The notes under the pieces are model-generated. The model did not search any database. It saw only the letters and a program-made list of their open reading frames with translations, and had not been told where the DNA came from. 64,000 bases of DNA from Malachius bipustulatus (taxonomy: Eukaryota > Arthropoda > Insecta > Coleoptera > Melyridae). Positions 41,301 through 53,775 of this stretch are shown here, one piece after another (within the stretch, counting starts at the first letter, position 1; each line of letters begins with the position of its first letter). The DNA lies in contig OU342632.1 of NCBI GenBank assembly GCA_910589415.1, positions 48,535,341 to 48,599,340 on the forward strand, written 5' to 3'. A program made the translations under genes and the position numbers.

Positions 41301-43374
41301 TCTGATATACTGTCCTTCCACCCCCCCATCCCTACCTACAGCCTGATATTAAAATAGGTACCTAAAACCCTGAGCTCTGATCCATCCTTATCATAGAGTT
41401 GGAACCATATCACGATTGAGACCTGATGTCTCTAGTGTCTTTGGCGCCTTGACTCTCACTGTTGCCGGTGTTATGTTGACTTGCTGTGCGTTTTTTTTTT
41501 GGTCTTTGTGGTTTGTTTTTTATTTCTGTAATAACACTGTTGTACTAAGCAACGACTGTTGTAATTCAAGGAAAAAAGTACTAAAAATTCGCAACAGTTC
41601 TATACTATCGATTTATAGAAAAAACTCGAAAATTTTGGATAGTGTCCTTTTGCGTAGGACGATCATTGGACAAATTTTTTTGGGCGATGACATAAGCTTC
41701 CATTTGCCACAGGTCGCAGCTTTTAGTTTTGAGAGGCCCACAGGTTGACACATTTACTCCAATCAGAACAATCAAAAACAATCAGAGAGACTGGGACGAC
41801 TACTTGCCATTCTAGGCATGTTCGAGATTGCACTGTCTGCGAACTATCTGACATTTCTAGACCTCATGGCTAACAGATATAAAGTTGGAGCTGTCGGCAC
41901 TCTAGGAGTTATGGTACGATTAAGCTTAAAAAGTCAGAAGTGACGTCACACTAACCGTCCGAATGAATATTTTTTATTTCGCCAGAAAATGTCAAACAGT
42001 TAAATGCCAAGTTGTGAACGAGCGTAAATTATTGAAGGAATCATTCAAACAATGCAAACCGCTTACGTCAGTTTGAGAGCCACTGAAATTTACAGAAAAT
42101 TTATTCACCTAATGACACTCTATCTTTTGTGCTGTTCATTTAATTCTCATTCAAAACCAAGGTTGACGTATATTTATTTATGCGGGATGGAGTGTAAATG
42201 AGACAAAATAAATCGAACTATCAGAAGGATGAGTATTCTTAATCGATACGTATGACTTTTTAAACTTAATTGGACTATAGTCGTGTCTTGAATGTGAAAG
42301 CTGAAGTATCACCGAGTAAGGAAGACAGAATAAAGTGACAATAAGTGAACTGTAAAGTGTGAAGTAGAAAACAAAGTGGTGAAAAACCGAGTGAAAGGCA
42401 TTAATTGTGTCGAGAGTTATGCAATATCTGTGTGGGAATAAGAGGTCAGCTGATTATTTAGATTTAGAAGTTACTGCTGTAAGATATATTTGTGCTGGAG
42501 AATAAAAAAAAGAACTTTGAAAGACTTAAATTCGATTTTAATAAATTGTGAGACCCGTACAATACTTAATGATGAAGGTTGCATTAATAATGGGTATTGC
42601 TGGTGCTTGCTGATGTAACGAGTTAACATATCTGAAAATTGGCTACGTAAAAGATAAAGGAGCCTACTTGCTTCTTACAATAATACCAGATATCAAGGCC
42701 TATGTTTCATGGTGCTTTGCCGTTAAGGGCATGGTTTTTGTGTCAATGTCGTCATTATCTGCGGGAGGTATAATATGCTTCTACGGCCGGTTTATGTAAC
42801 CACTGACAGATTTTTTTCTACGATACTTAGATGAGAATTCCTACCTCAGTTGCTTCTTTCTTGAAGCTACCTGATGCTGAAGCTTATACTGGTCACATTA
42901 TGCGATGTTCTTCGCGACTACGATGCTAGCCAATGCTGGAGACGACCTTATGACAATCCAACGCCACAGTGAGTGGAAGTCATCAACTGTGGCAGAAGGT
43001 TACAGTAAGCTTACAGTAATTTTTTCTTGATTTTCATATTTTCTCAATTGCTTTTTATAATTTCTAAAATGATTTTCCCATTTATTAAACCTCAGTTTGA
43101 TTTTCAAATTAAACTATTGATACTCTTTTGTTAAATAGATAAGATTCCTTTTATATATCAAATGCTTTTCCAATGTTTATGATACTGTCACAAAAAACCA
43201 TACAAATGACAATAAAACTGTGTCTGTTGAGATAAATATAAATGTAAATGTGGATAAGTGACCTGTTAAAAAATTATTACTTCTTATGTCTCCCTTTATT
43301 ACTCAAAAATCATTTTTAAGTGTGTATCACTTCTAAGGAAAACTTACAAGACAAATGTCTTATGAGTACTTATA
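41301..43374. other. no recognisable gene
   Basis: A 110-codon ORF at 41416-41748 has a hydrophobic stretch but no family resemblance, and its codon use looks random. 42000-42560 is GA-rich and resembles an untranslated leader, but I found no coding exon after it. I cannot name anything here. Confidence 0.5.
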
Positions 43375-43377
43375 TAA

Positions 43378-43661
43378 AGCCGGCTACTCACTATGCGGTA
43401 CTTGGCAAGTATATGGCGAGTACTTGTGCAAGTAAAATTAAAACCGTACACATTTACATCTGCGTGGCAGAGGGGGGTGACATATGGCACGGTCTTGAAA
43501 ACCATTTGCAAGTAACGACATTTGACTTGGGAATGTTTACCGATAACAGTAATTGCATGGAAAGTAAATCTGAGTTGCATGCCACATCGTCATACCCACT
43601 ACACGGCCCTCGCCACAAATTTACAAGCACTCGGCCAGTAGCACGCAGTGAGTAGCCGGCT
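43378..43661. mobile_element. 284-bp MITE, TAA target, Harbinger-like
   Basis: Inverted ends AGCCGGCTACTCACTATGCG and, in reverse complement, AGCCGGCTACTCACTGCGTG. TAA is found on both sides (43375-43377, 43662-43664). ORFs on both strands here are only the arms read through. It sits within an older palindromic piece (TCTTATGAGTACTTA before, AGTGCTCATAAGAC after). Confidence 0.88.
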
Positions 43662-43664
43662 TAA

Positions 43665-45217
43665 GCTTAGGACATGCAGTGACTTATGAGTGCTCATAAG
43701 ACACTAGTGTTTTATTGACCTCATAAGACGTTTGTATACACACATTATGGTCTTATAATATACCGGCTGTGGATAAAAATAATTATGCGGTTATACAACT
43801 CTTCAACTGCCAAATTACACATCGTTGTCAGTTCGACAGAATATCCTCTCGCTTTGCAGTCCGATTAAACTGACACTCTTCATGCAACAAGTGATGGATG
43901 CATTAGGTACCTGATTATTTTGGAGTAGTTATACTATTACTACTGAATTTATTCACATACTGGCAATACTGACATTACAAATACAAACATTACAGATTTT
44001 GGATATCATCAATATATTTCCAGTAGCAAAGGTTACCACCTTTAAATACAAATTTTGAAGGAGATTATACCAGTATACCTATATTATACTTACTTATAAA
44101 GTTCAGCCATAGCGTATTTTGGATCTCGATCTCAAGAACTTGTATGTAGTTTGTAATGCAGAAACATAAACTACGACAGGAACAGGACAGGACACCTAAT
44201 TATTACTTTGTCGACCAATGTTTGTTAATAATGCCAAATTTGAAAGGCAAGGCATGCCAATTTAAAACTTTGATAATTCAAATCAAACAAAACCAAAATA
44301 AAACATAAACATAACCTAAGTTCGTGAATCAATAGAACTGTGGCGCAACGTCAATGTCAGATTAATCATTGACATGCACCGGCCGGCAGTAGTTCTGTTG
44401 TGGCAGAATCCCCTAGCCAGACCAGCCAGAACGTATCAAATATCGGGTTTGCCTCACACCAGGGGTACGTTCATAATAAACGCCGTGTGCACACGGCGAC
44501 GCCCTAAACCGTTCATAATAACATTGGGTAAACAGTTACACCGTTCAGAATGTTGTCTACCGTTGTCTACCGTGTGATCGCACGGTAGACAACTTTTCAT
44601 CCCAAGAAATTATATTGATGAAAAACGCCCGTCATGCGCAGTAGCAAAAACGAGCGGTTATTCGTGATTTATTAAAATATGAAATTATGAAATATTATTA
44701 GGTTAGAAATTATTGGAGAATGGAGATGTAGAAATAGAATCTGATTACAGTTCGATTTAATAATTATTATTGTTTGTTCCACCGTCCGTTTTTAGTTTTA
44801 ATTAGGTATATTTGTTGTGTGGATAGTTTTGTTAAAATACCTATAAACCTAAATAAATGGAAAACATAAAATTAATATAAGCCTCTAATAAGTAAAGAGT
44901 CACATTCATCATCACTATCTTCGAAGTCATCATAAAAATCTGATATATTATAATTATTACAATTGCTACCTTTTTTAATATTCAGATCAATTTTAATTTC
45001 CTGACCGAAAGCTGTTATATATAAATTATAACATCAACATTCAAGGAGAACGGGAAATTACGACTCGCATGATTGAAAAAGTATTTATTACTGATTTGTT
45101 AATGAAAAAAATTAGGTTACGTACAACTACTGTCAGGGACGGCGTTACTACTGTGAGGCGCGGCTGGGCGACCGCCCAGGGCGCCGGATTAAAGGGGCGC
45201 CGCAGGCGCCCATTGTA
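43665..45217. other. repeat-rich spacer, no gene recognised
   Basis: Contains palindromic words: ACTTATGAGTGCTCATAAG at 43680, GCCGTGTGCACACGGC near 44480, and CTACCGTGTGATCGCACGGTAG near 44567. A minus-strand acidic stretch (DFYDDFEDSDDECDSLL, about 44890-44960) resembles the N-terminus of a transposon protein, but nothing extends it. 45150-45212 is GC-rich (GGGCGACCGCCCAGGGCGCC). Confidence 0.45.
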
Positions 45218-45385
45218 CAGTGTTGGGAAAGATCATTTCTAAAAAGATCTAGATCAGATCAAAGATCATTTAAAAATTAGAGATAGATCTGATCATAGAT
45301 CTCGAAATTAAAAATGATCTAGATCAAAGATCAGATCATCAAATAAAAGATCTGAGTTTTAGATCACTAAAATAGATCAATTTTT
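45218..45385. repeat. GATC-word array next to a hAT-like end
   Basis: Starts CAGTGTTGGGAAAGATCATT, the form of a hAT-type terminal repeat (CAGNGNTGGG). Fifteen GATC words follow in 168 bp, often as AGATCT or GATCTAGATC. The opposite end was not found, so this may be a one-ended remnant. Confidence 0.6.
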
Positions 45386-45550
45386 TTTTCAACATAAATT
45401 TCAAAGTTTTCATTATACCCCACAAATGTTGACTTCCACATTCAAATATTTTCAAGTGTTCCGTTAGCGCTTGGATTACTATCTCCATATGTTATATGGA
45501 GATATGTTATACAATAGGTATGTTTTATTTAATTTTTTATTTCTCAATTA

Positions 45551-45807
45551 TAGTGTGCCATGACTATTTCGTTTTACTCCAATTGGATCATCTAATGATA
45601 GAAAAATCGAATTTTTGTTCAAAGTACTAAATTAAGTGATTTATGGATGAATAATGCGCACCGGAATGATTTTTTAAGCTGAATTCATTTTTTTCAAATG
45701 GTACCATATTGGTACCGAGGTACCATCTACTACTACTTCCAATAAGGGACATTTTTGTGTACCCATTTTGCATCTGTGACGAACACAACTGAAGTCATGG
45801 CACACTA
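45551..45807. mobile_element. 257-bp MITE with TA target
   Basis: Ends TAGTGTGCCATGACT and AGTCATGGCACACTA, flanked by TA on both sides. The matching continues outward through AATTG and T-rich sequence, so the repeat arms may be about 33 bp. No coding sequence inside. Confidence 0.78.
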
Positions 45808-46084
45808 TAATTGAAAAATAAAAAAATAAATAAAAACAAATTTGACATTTAAAATGGTACTTATGTGGTATTGTTGGATTCGTACAAATGTATAGAATCC
45901 AAAAATATTATAATATATAGGGTGTCCTATTTAAAAATAAAAAGTTGGTTACATTTCCGAAAAAACCGAATGTGGGAAAAAATTCAATTTTCTGCTAGAA
46001 AGTGCGCTCTATCGAGAATATGTGACGTACCAAATTTCAAAAAATTATTTCCAAAAATAAAGAAAAAAAAGGGGGTGTACCACT

Positions 46085-48165
46085 CCCAAGCAGCAAAATT
46101 GGTCGTTTCTGCGAAGATTAGGAAATTCTGTCCTATTTTAGTCAAAACTATTTATATTTTACTTAATTTTCGACTTTCAAGTATTTTATGAAGTAATATT
46201 TTAGTCAGTTTTTTACTTTGAAGACATTTAACTTATAAGTAAATGTTGTAGGAAATAATAGGTAATTTGACTAATAAAAATACCTTATGGTAAAATTTAC
46301 CAACAGGGTGAATATAGGGTATTACATAAGACTATTTGACCAAATTGTTTACCAATTTCTGACTTCAAAGTTATATTAACCATACAGTCGATAATAAGTA
46401 AATTAGGGTTGGTAATTAATTTCCCTATATTCACCTTGAAAGTAAAAATGACTTTGAAGGCCACAAATGGGAAAATTTTCCATTTACAGTTATCCATATG
46501 AATGGACATAGACCAATTAAGTCATTATTCACAAAAATCATACTTCAAAGTAAGTGTATCATTCAAGTCAAATGATTCTGGGAAAAATAAACATAAATTT
46601 TACGTAATTTTACTTCAAGTTTTTCAACTAGCAACAAAAAGAAATTAATGCCAAGTTAATCGTAATTAAATTCCAAGTACTTAATTCAATGAAAAGTTTG
46701 GTAATTTAGCTTGATGTACTGAACTAATAAAGGTCAGTATAAATTTTTAAATCCAAAAGAAGAAGTACCTACCTAGTGCAATTTTATTTTCCTCCCCTTC
46801 CATATGTAAATACCTAAATTTAAAATAATACAGGTACTCCTCTAAATTGAAGCTGGTTCAAGTAATTTTTATTTATAGCATATTATAAGATAAGGTACAA
46901 ATAACCATAATCACAACATGTCAACATGGCACTCCAGGCAGTCCAGCAGGTACAAGCAACACCTGACCAACGAGCCTGAAGATAGCTCCGAGAGCTAAGT
47001 GCCGAGAGGTCGATAGAGCATATTCCCGTACACGGTTGCCATGCCACGATCCCACGAAATTCTACAAGCAGTTCAGTGGGATTTTAAAACAAGTTTCATG
47101 CATTTAATTGGCAATGAACCTCGAATTATTACAAATTAGTCTTTGCTTTTTAGATGTACCTCCGACAAACAGCGGTGCGTAAATGTCCAGGGACGGAGAT
47201 CCGAGATATTATAGAATTTTTTTTTATTCCTCGCCCATATCTTTAAATGCGAAATTAATTTTTACTGTCTGGCAACAGTGCACTGGAATAAACAGTACTA
47301 TCGGTGCTAGTTGTTTGCGCTAACTTCACGCGTAAAATCCGCCCTAACCTACCTATTCGAAGGAATCCATGTTTATATCCTAATATTAATCAATAGTTTT
47401 TGCTGTTACAATGAAGTATAACGTTCCAAGAAGTGAAATACGAAAACACTATATTATTGCAAAACATAAAACCTACCTTCCAAATCTGAAAAAAATTTTT
47501 TTTTTGTTTTTTCTTTTGAAAAAAAAAGCTTTAAACTGCCTAATTCACGAGGCGCGCTTGTTATTTACCACTTATAATCATAAGTTTCCTCGGAAAATTT
47601 CACTGGCATGTAAATTGGCACTTGGCATCACGTACCTATACCTGCACCTGCACGTTATTTCCAAACAATCAACATCCGTATCCATATTCTTTGAGAACAT
47701 GAGAACCTCCCTTCTTCTGCTTCTTGCTTCTTCATTTTAAGCCGTGTGAGTAGAAGACTGACTGACGGTGACGACTAGAAATAAATAGACTTGCGCGCCA
47801 AGCCAACAGCGTGTTCAGAATTCAGAGCGCATCAGACGGAACAGAATCCGATAGAAAGACTTGAAAAGAGATAAACTATTTAAAATTCACGGCCTCTTGT
47901 TGCTTAGTGGCTATTCGGCTATTGGCCTCTCTCTCACTCGCAAGGTTTATATTACCTATTTTAACGAAGTATTATAGCAATATTGACTTAACTTCATAGT
48001 AATAATTTCCAAATATGTCGACGAATTTACGTAATATCTACTCTCACTTTGGTCTTCGTGACGTAAATTCGAGGTAAATTTTACGTAATTTAGGTTAGGT
48101 GAATTAGATTAGTATACCTAAATTACGTCGAATCGACGTAAATTTAACCTAAAATGCTGCTTGGG
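46085..48165. mobile_element. CCCA-family element, copy 1 (2081 bp)
   Basis: The left end CCCAAGCAGCAAAATTGG and right end AAAATGCTGCTTGGG form an 11-bp terminal inverted repeat. CT lies on both sides, a possible 2-bp target duplication. It shares its whole layout with copy 2 (49834-57450): 46085-46755, 46828-46900, 47246-47280 and 47278-48165 all recur there in the same order. The right end is rich in TTTACGTAA and ACGTAAATT words. No protein is encoded, so it is non-autonomous. Superfamily not assigned. Confidence 0.78.
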
Positions 48166-49833
48166 CTGTGACACACACTGTATGTGCTAGGGTCACCTTT
48201 TTATATTTTATTGTAGTCTACGAACCACATGGTACCTACCGCTCTATTTGTTTACTTTACAATTCATGCCTGCATTTATTAACCTGTGTGTGTCAAAATG
48301 TTTATTTTAATTCTTCTACATTTATTTTATGATAATTTTCTGAGAAGGTAACCAAACCGAACCATTCATCGAACAACCTTGTGTATCTCCAGAATGTATT
48401 CCTTGTGTATCTTTTATCATACCTAGCGATAGTTGACACAGTGCTCAATTGCTGCTTAATTTTGTTGCTCTCTACCGAGCTAATATCCTGCAGTTTATTG
48501 TTATCAGTTACTAACTTTTTATGTTCTGGAAAAATCTCGTTAAAATTATTTATAATTATTTTAAAAAATTCATTATATTGTTTATTTACATCACCTTCTT
48601 CAACACTATATACAGATTCCTAATCAACAGATATAAGTATTTTGTGAAGAAATTTTTTTCATGAAAACACTGGTACATGTTGAAGTAGAGGTGGAGCTGG
48701 AAATAGAGCAGGTTGATAAAGTATGTTTGAAACTTTCAGTTACAAAAAAATTGAGAGAAAGTACTGATTATATTTATTTATTTTAGGGTTTTGCTTCAAG
48801 TTTTTTATCTCCAGCACCACCGACATAGAACACGTCATTTGGCGTTTCACTGCAGTCGCCATTTGCTAGTCTCGCTAGACCACTTTCTGATCTGGCGAGA
48901 CTAGCTCTGGCATATCATCATCAAATAATATGAATCCAGCAATCCAGCATAATGGATCCAAGTTACCCAGTCGCAAAAAGTATCAACTAATTTACCAGAC
49001 AATGCTTACAAGAAATGTATCGAGAGAAGAGAAGACATCTGCGGATCCCTCAACATGTAGAACTGCTTATTATTGACGGGTGGGATGTGGGAAAATTCAT
49101 TTAGGAACTCAAAAATGGTCTTATCAATGCTACATAACTTTACTGGTTCACAAGACTTCCTAAATGCATGCGATCTAATGGGGGAGACAAACTAACTGAA
49201 ATCGTCAATGAATCGATTCAGTTGGCAAAGAAACTTTATATTAGCACAGTTTATGGCGTCAGCTATGCTTACAATGGGACGCACTGTTCAAATTTGTCAC
49301 AGAGTAGGCATTAATTGCAATTATCACACTGCATGTTAAAATTAAATCGGTTAACATTTTTAACCGACCTAAAAAACGGTTCCATGTGTATTTATCTTTG
49401 AAAATTCTAACTAATTATACTGAATACAAAAATACCTAGTGTAACTGAGTTAAATAAACCAAGAAAACCTGCCCTTTTTTTACTTCCTTACTCAATCTTA
49501 TTTTAACATTAATTCAGTCCAGATAATCACAATACAATAAAATTCAAAATAAATAGGTGACCTAAAATTTAGGGTTACCAATAATAATAATACTCATTCA
49601 ATCAATAAAAAATGTGGCATACATTATTTTTACTTTTATTTTTAATAATATTATACATAATTACATAAACTACTATTAATTCTGCAAGTACATGCGGGCA
49701 GAGCAACAGTAAAATGAGTAATGATGACAGTAAAGACAGTGACACTGAGCATTATTTACATTCATATCTTTCTTATTATTTGAAATTAATAAATAATTTT
49801 TCGTAGGCTTACATAAGTCGCAAAGAGCTCCCC
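48166..49833. other. spacer with a possible LINE linker fragment
   Basis: On the minus strand 48390-48622 is open and reads KQYNEFFKIIINNFNEIFPE, which resembles the endonuclease-RT linker of LINE proteins (FY..F...FN..FP). It is isolated and closed by a stop at 48624. The rest (48625-49833) shows no recognisable gene. Confidence 0.35.
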
Positions 49834-51252
49834 CCCAAGCAGCAAAATTGGTCGTTTCTGTGAAGATTAGGAAATTCTGTCCTATTTTAGTCAAAACTAC
49901 TTATATTTTACTTAATTTTCGACTTTCAAGTATTTTATGAAGTAATATTATAGTCAGTTTTTCACTTTGAAGACATTTAACTTATAAGTAAATGTTGTAG
50001 GAAATAATAGGTAATTTGACTAATAAAAATATCCTTATGGTAAAATTTACCAACAGGGTGAATATAGGGTATTACATAAGACTATTTGACCAAATTGTTT
50101 ACCAATTTCTGACTTCAAAGTTATATTAACCATACAGTCGATCATTAGTAAATTAGGGTTGGTAATTAGTTTACCTATATTCGCCTTGAAAGTAAAAATG
50201 ACTTTGAAGGCCACAAGTGGGAAAATTTTCCATTTATAGTTATCCGTATGAATAGACATAGACCAATTAAAGTCATTATTCACAAAAATTTTACTTCAAA
50301 GTAAGTGTATCATTCAAGTCAAATGATTCTGGGAAAAATAAACATAAATTTTACGTAATTTTACTTCCCAGTTTTTCAACTAGCAACAAAAAGAAATTGG
50401 GATCAAATTGCGATCCCAACGGCAAATTATGCCAAGTTAATCGTAATTAAATTCCAAGTACCTATATTCAATGAAAAATTTGGTAATTTAGCTTGATGTA
50501 CTGAACTAATAAAGGCTATTATAAATTCTTCTTCCTATCTTCCTTCCGTATATGCCGTCCGTATGTAACGTAACCTCACTTGGACGTGGAGTACGTTACG
50601 TGGACCGTTCCGGCCCGTGAAGGAAGAATTTTTTTGTTTGCTTCCCCCTTATGTGGAATCCCATTAATTTGTTAATGTTAATTGTAATGTATTTAATTTG
50701 TTCTTATTTGGAATTTATTATTATTAATACAGGAATAGATTGTTACAGTTTATTTTATTAATGAGTTTTCTCCAACGCCATTTCCTTTCCATGTCGTGGT
50801 CTATGTTGGTTGCTAGCTTCATTCCGCTAGCAGTGACGTGGTGAATGTATCTGCCATGCAGAACATGTCAATGTCTTATTGACACTCACAGTCAATGTGA
50901 CGTGACCGTGCCTAATACACTACATTAATAATAGCGAATTCGAGTTACTGCACTTTTCTGCTCCGGGTGCGCACCGAGACGGAATCTCGTGTTCGATTTG
51001 TAGGACTCCGTTCCAGTGCTTTTCGTAATCGTATTCGAGTTAAAGTGAACTCTAGCGGTGCATATCGTAATTGTGTTCGAGTTACACTTGCTCTCTGGCA
51101 GTGCATAGGAAAATATGTTCGAGTCGTATGGCGGAACTGTCCCGGAGCAAAATAAACTGCACCGTCAAATTTGACGGTGCAACGGTGCACTCCCGTAAAT
51201 TGAGAGGTTAGAAATAGCGGGAAAATTAAATACTGATTCCTTACTGATTCCT

Positions 51253-51379
51253 ATTTCCCAAATAATTACGTAATCAATTATCCCCATCTCATTCTATTGC
51301 AAAAAAACTGCATATCTCCATCTCACTCATTTAAATAATTACGTAATTATTTAGGAAATTATCGTTTGTGAATACGGGC
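51253..51379. mobile_element. truncated copy of the 147-bp MITE at 12884
   Basis: In reverse complement it matches 12884-13030 from GCCCGTATTCACAAACG through GATTACGTAATTATTTGGG, then breaks off before the second terminal repeat is complete. About 95 percent identical. Confidence 0.88.
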
Positions 51380-52020
51380 AATACAATGTTTAAGATGAAA
51401 TGTTTATTGCACGCAATTACATACAGGTACACTGACATCAGGTAAATAACATATACCAAAAAAAATTGGAAAATCACATGCTGAAACGAAAATATTTGGC
51501 TTAAAAATTGATAAAAACTAGAATTATATTATTATAATTATTACGAGGTGTTGCGCGCGCAGCTCTCTTGTCTATTTCATTCCCAGTAATCCCAGTCCCA
51601 GTACTCTCTTGTCTTGTCTTGTGTTCAATTCAATATGTCCGTTATTCTTGGCATTTCATCTTGTTTTTCTAAACTATGAATATACCTATGTATAGGTATA
51701 AAAGTAACAATAAATTATCAGCAAGCTAAGTATTTTATGCTTGTCTGGTCGGAGAGAGAAGGTGCAGAGAGTGATGCAAACTAATCTAATTCTTCATCCC
51801 AGGTATTATAGGTAGGTAGGTATTATGATGTAGACAGGAAGAAGAAAAACAACACGGAAGAGCAAATGTGACCTTATAATAATAATAATAATTTATATTG
51901 TTCACTGATGGATTGATAAATGGAATACACCTACATAGTAAGTATTATTTTTTTCAGCTTTTCAGCTCCATATAGGTAATACAATTCTTAGTGATGATCA
52001 GTTTGATAAAAAAAAAACAA

Positions 52021-52266
52021 ACATTCACTCAACATTTAAAACTAATATTCATTGAATGTTTACGAATCTGTCGTTTTTCACATTGGCTCAATGTTCATTT
52101 TTGAATGTTCAGTAAACATTCATTTATAAATGTTCACTAAAGCTTAAATCTGAACATTCACTGAACATTTAAAACTAACCTTCATTGAATGTTCACGAAT
52201 CTGTCGTTTCTAACATTGGCTGAATGTTCATTTTTAACATTCAGTGAATGTTCGATTGCTGCCTGG
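52021..52266. repeat. tandem pair rich in TGAACATTCA words
   Basis: A unit of about 130 bp (ACATTCACTCAACATTTAAA ... GAATCTGTCGTTTTTCACAT) is repeated twice. Each unit is full of GAATGTTC/GAACATTC palindromic words. The right end reads GCTGCCTGGG, the same terminal word as the CCCA-family (CTGCTTGGG). The left terminus was not found. Confidence 0.75.
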
Positions 52267-52902
52267 GTAGTAATTCCTTAAACCAAAAATTTGTGGATAA
52301 GTACATTTTACGTATTGTATGAATTACAATTAACTTATTACAATAATTAAAATGGATCACGCCTTGTAGTTCCACGACTCTGTTATAATAAGAATAACAT
52401 CATAACAACAAACAACCGTGATAGGTATAGGATAAGGATAGGTAGTAGGTAGCTATAATGACTGGAGGGAAACTGGATTGCACACTGCACTGCACCGGTG
52501 CATGGCGCTCTGGCTCTGGTTCTGGCCTGCCCTGACACAGTTCGGTTCCATACAGAGTCGAAATGCGAAAGTTCTGCTCCGGACTGGAGCAGAATTCTGG
52601 GCAGAACTGATTCAGAGACAGATCGATCTCGCTCCGAGCAAGTGCAGCCAACTCGAATTCGCTATAAGTAATTTTATATCAAATTATTACATTTGTTTGT
52701 TTAAGAATTTATTCACTTATAGGTATTTTTCCTGCATTACAAAAACCTGATAGGTACCTTACCTACCTACCTGCCTTTAAAATAATACAGGTTACTCCTC
52801 TAAATTGAAGTTGGTTCAAGTAATTTTTATTTATAGCGTAGGTATATAAGGTACAATAAATTGTTACACGTGTGTGACGATAGCGAAAATGTTCGTTCAA
52901 GG

Positions 52903-53737
52903 CAGAGCTGGGCACGAGTACTGAAAAGAGTACTCGTAAATAATTCGAGTACGAGTACTTGGAAAATGTACTCGTAAGTATTTACTCGTAAGTATTTTGG
53001 CACAAACAGGTGGACGAGTACGAGTAATACTCGTGAAAACACGAGTAACAAGTACGAGTAGTTTTATTCGTGTCGTGCGCATGATCCATCATGATACCAA
53101 TAAATACCAAGGCGCAACAAGCCTATGACGTCAGGCTTGTGATAGCTAAATACGAGTGAGAGCATAGGTATATCCGTTCCATAGATCGTATCATATTCTA
53201 ATCTAAGCAGTGCCGACTCGTGTGATAATGGCGCCCTGTTCGAGAGTGCTTCATGACGCCCGATGCACGGATGCACCCAGTGGCGAAGTTAGGCTTTCAT
53301 TTAAGGAGGGGTAAGGGAAAAAGCAGTATTTAATCTTCAACATAAATTCAAATGCTTGGAATTTGAAAGAATTTTTTCAATGAAAGAAATTTTATTGTAA
53401 AGAAATTAATAACTTCTTACATAGCGCATATTTGATATGTTATATAAAAATATATAATATAAAATGCGGCATTACTAGTGACAGTGACAGTGCAATTGCG
53501 CAGGACGGTGACCTCGTTTTCAGATCGGTTCTCTGCTGACGGCATGACGTCATTACTATCCGTAAAAATATCCGTATTTCACGAGTAAAATTTCTCGAGT
53601 AGTCGTAATTGTACTTATCCGTACGAGTAGTAAGTATTTTGGATGGAAAGTACTTGTGAGTAGAAAATTACGAGTAGTTTTTTCACTCGTAACAAAAATA
53701 CGAGTAAAGTAGGTACTCGAGTACATGGCCAGCTCTG
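52903..53737. mobile_element. 835-bp hAT-like element with ACGAGTA words
   Basis: Left end CAGAGCTGGGCACGAGTAC and right end GTACATGGCCAGCTCTG are hAT-style termini. Flanking eight bases GTTCAAGG and CTTCAAAT agree at five positions, a degraded 8-bp target. Both subterminal regions (52910-53060 and 53570-53720) contain many ACGAGTA/TACTCGT words. No transposase. Confidence 0.78.
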
Positions 53738-53775
53738 CTTCAAATGCGAAATTAATTTTTACTGTCTGGCAACAG

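Larger units (their letters stand above)
50932..52664. mobile_element. 1733-bp element, TAGCGAATTCG ends, TAA target
   Basis: Ends TAGCGAATTCGAGTT and the reverse complement AACTCGAATTCGCTA, extended by TGCACTT words. TAA flanks both ends (50929-50931, 52665-52667). Inside are a truncated copy of the 12884 MITE (51253-51379) and a TGAACATTCA-rich piece (52021-52266). A region near 50940-51190 and another near 52400-52650 have higher GC content and repeat CTGCTCCGG and GTGCACCG words. No transposase seen; PIF/Harbinger-like by target only. Confidence 0.75.

Noticed and set aside
41416..41748. 110-codon ORF with a hydrophobic stretch
   Set aside because: No family resemblance, no nearby splice or poly(A) signals that fit, and it follows a decayed transposon ORF. 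Could not be supported.
43320..43655. 111-codon plus ORF and overlapping minus ORF
   Set aside because: Both run through the arms of the 284-bp MITE at 43378-43661.
46297..46509. 70-codon minus ORF, similar to 50047-50283
   Set aside because: Similar only because both lie in copies of the CCCA-family element; no domain and no conservation of start.
50967..51190. overlapping ORFs on both strands with arginine-rich products
   Set aside because: They lie in the GC-richer end of the 50932-52664 element. Opposite-strand mirror composition and no domain.
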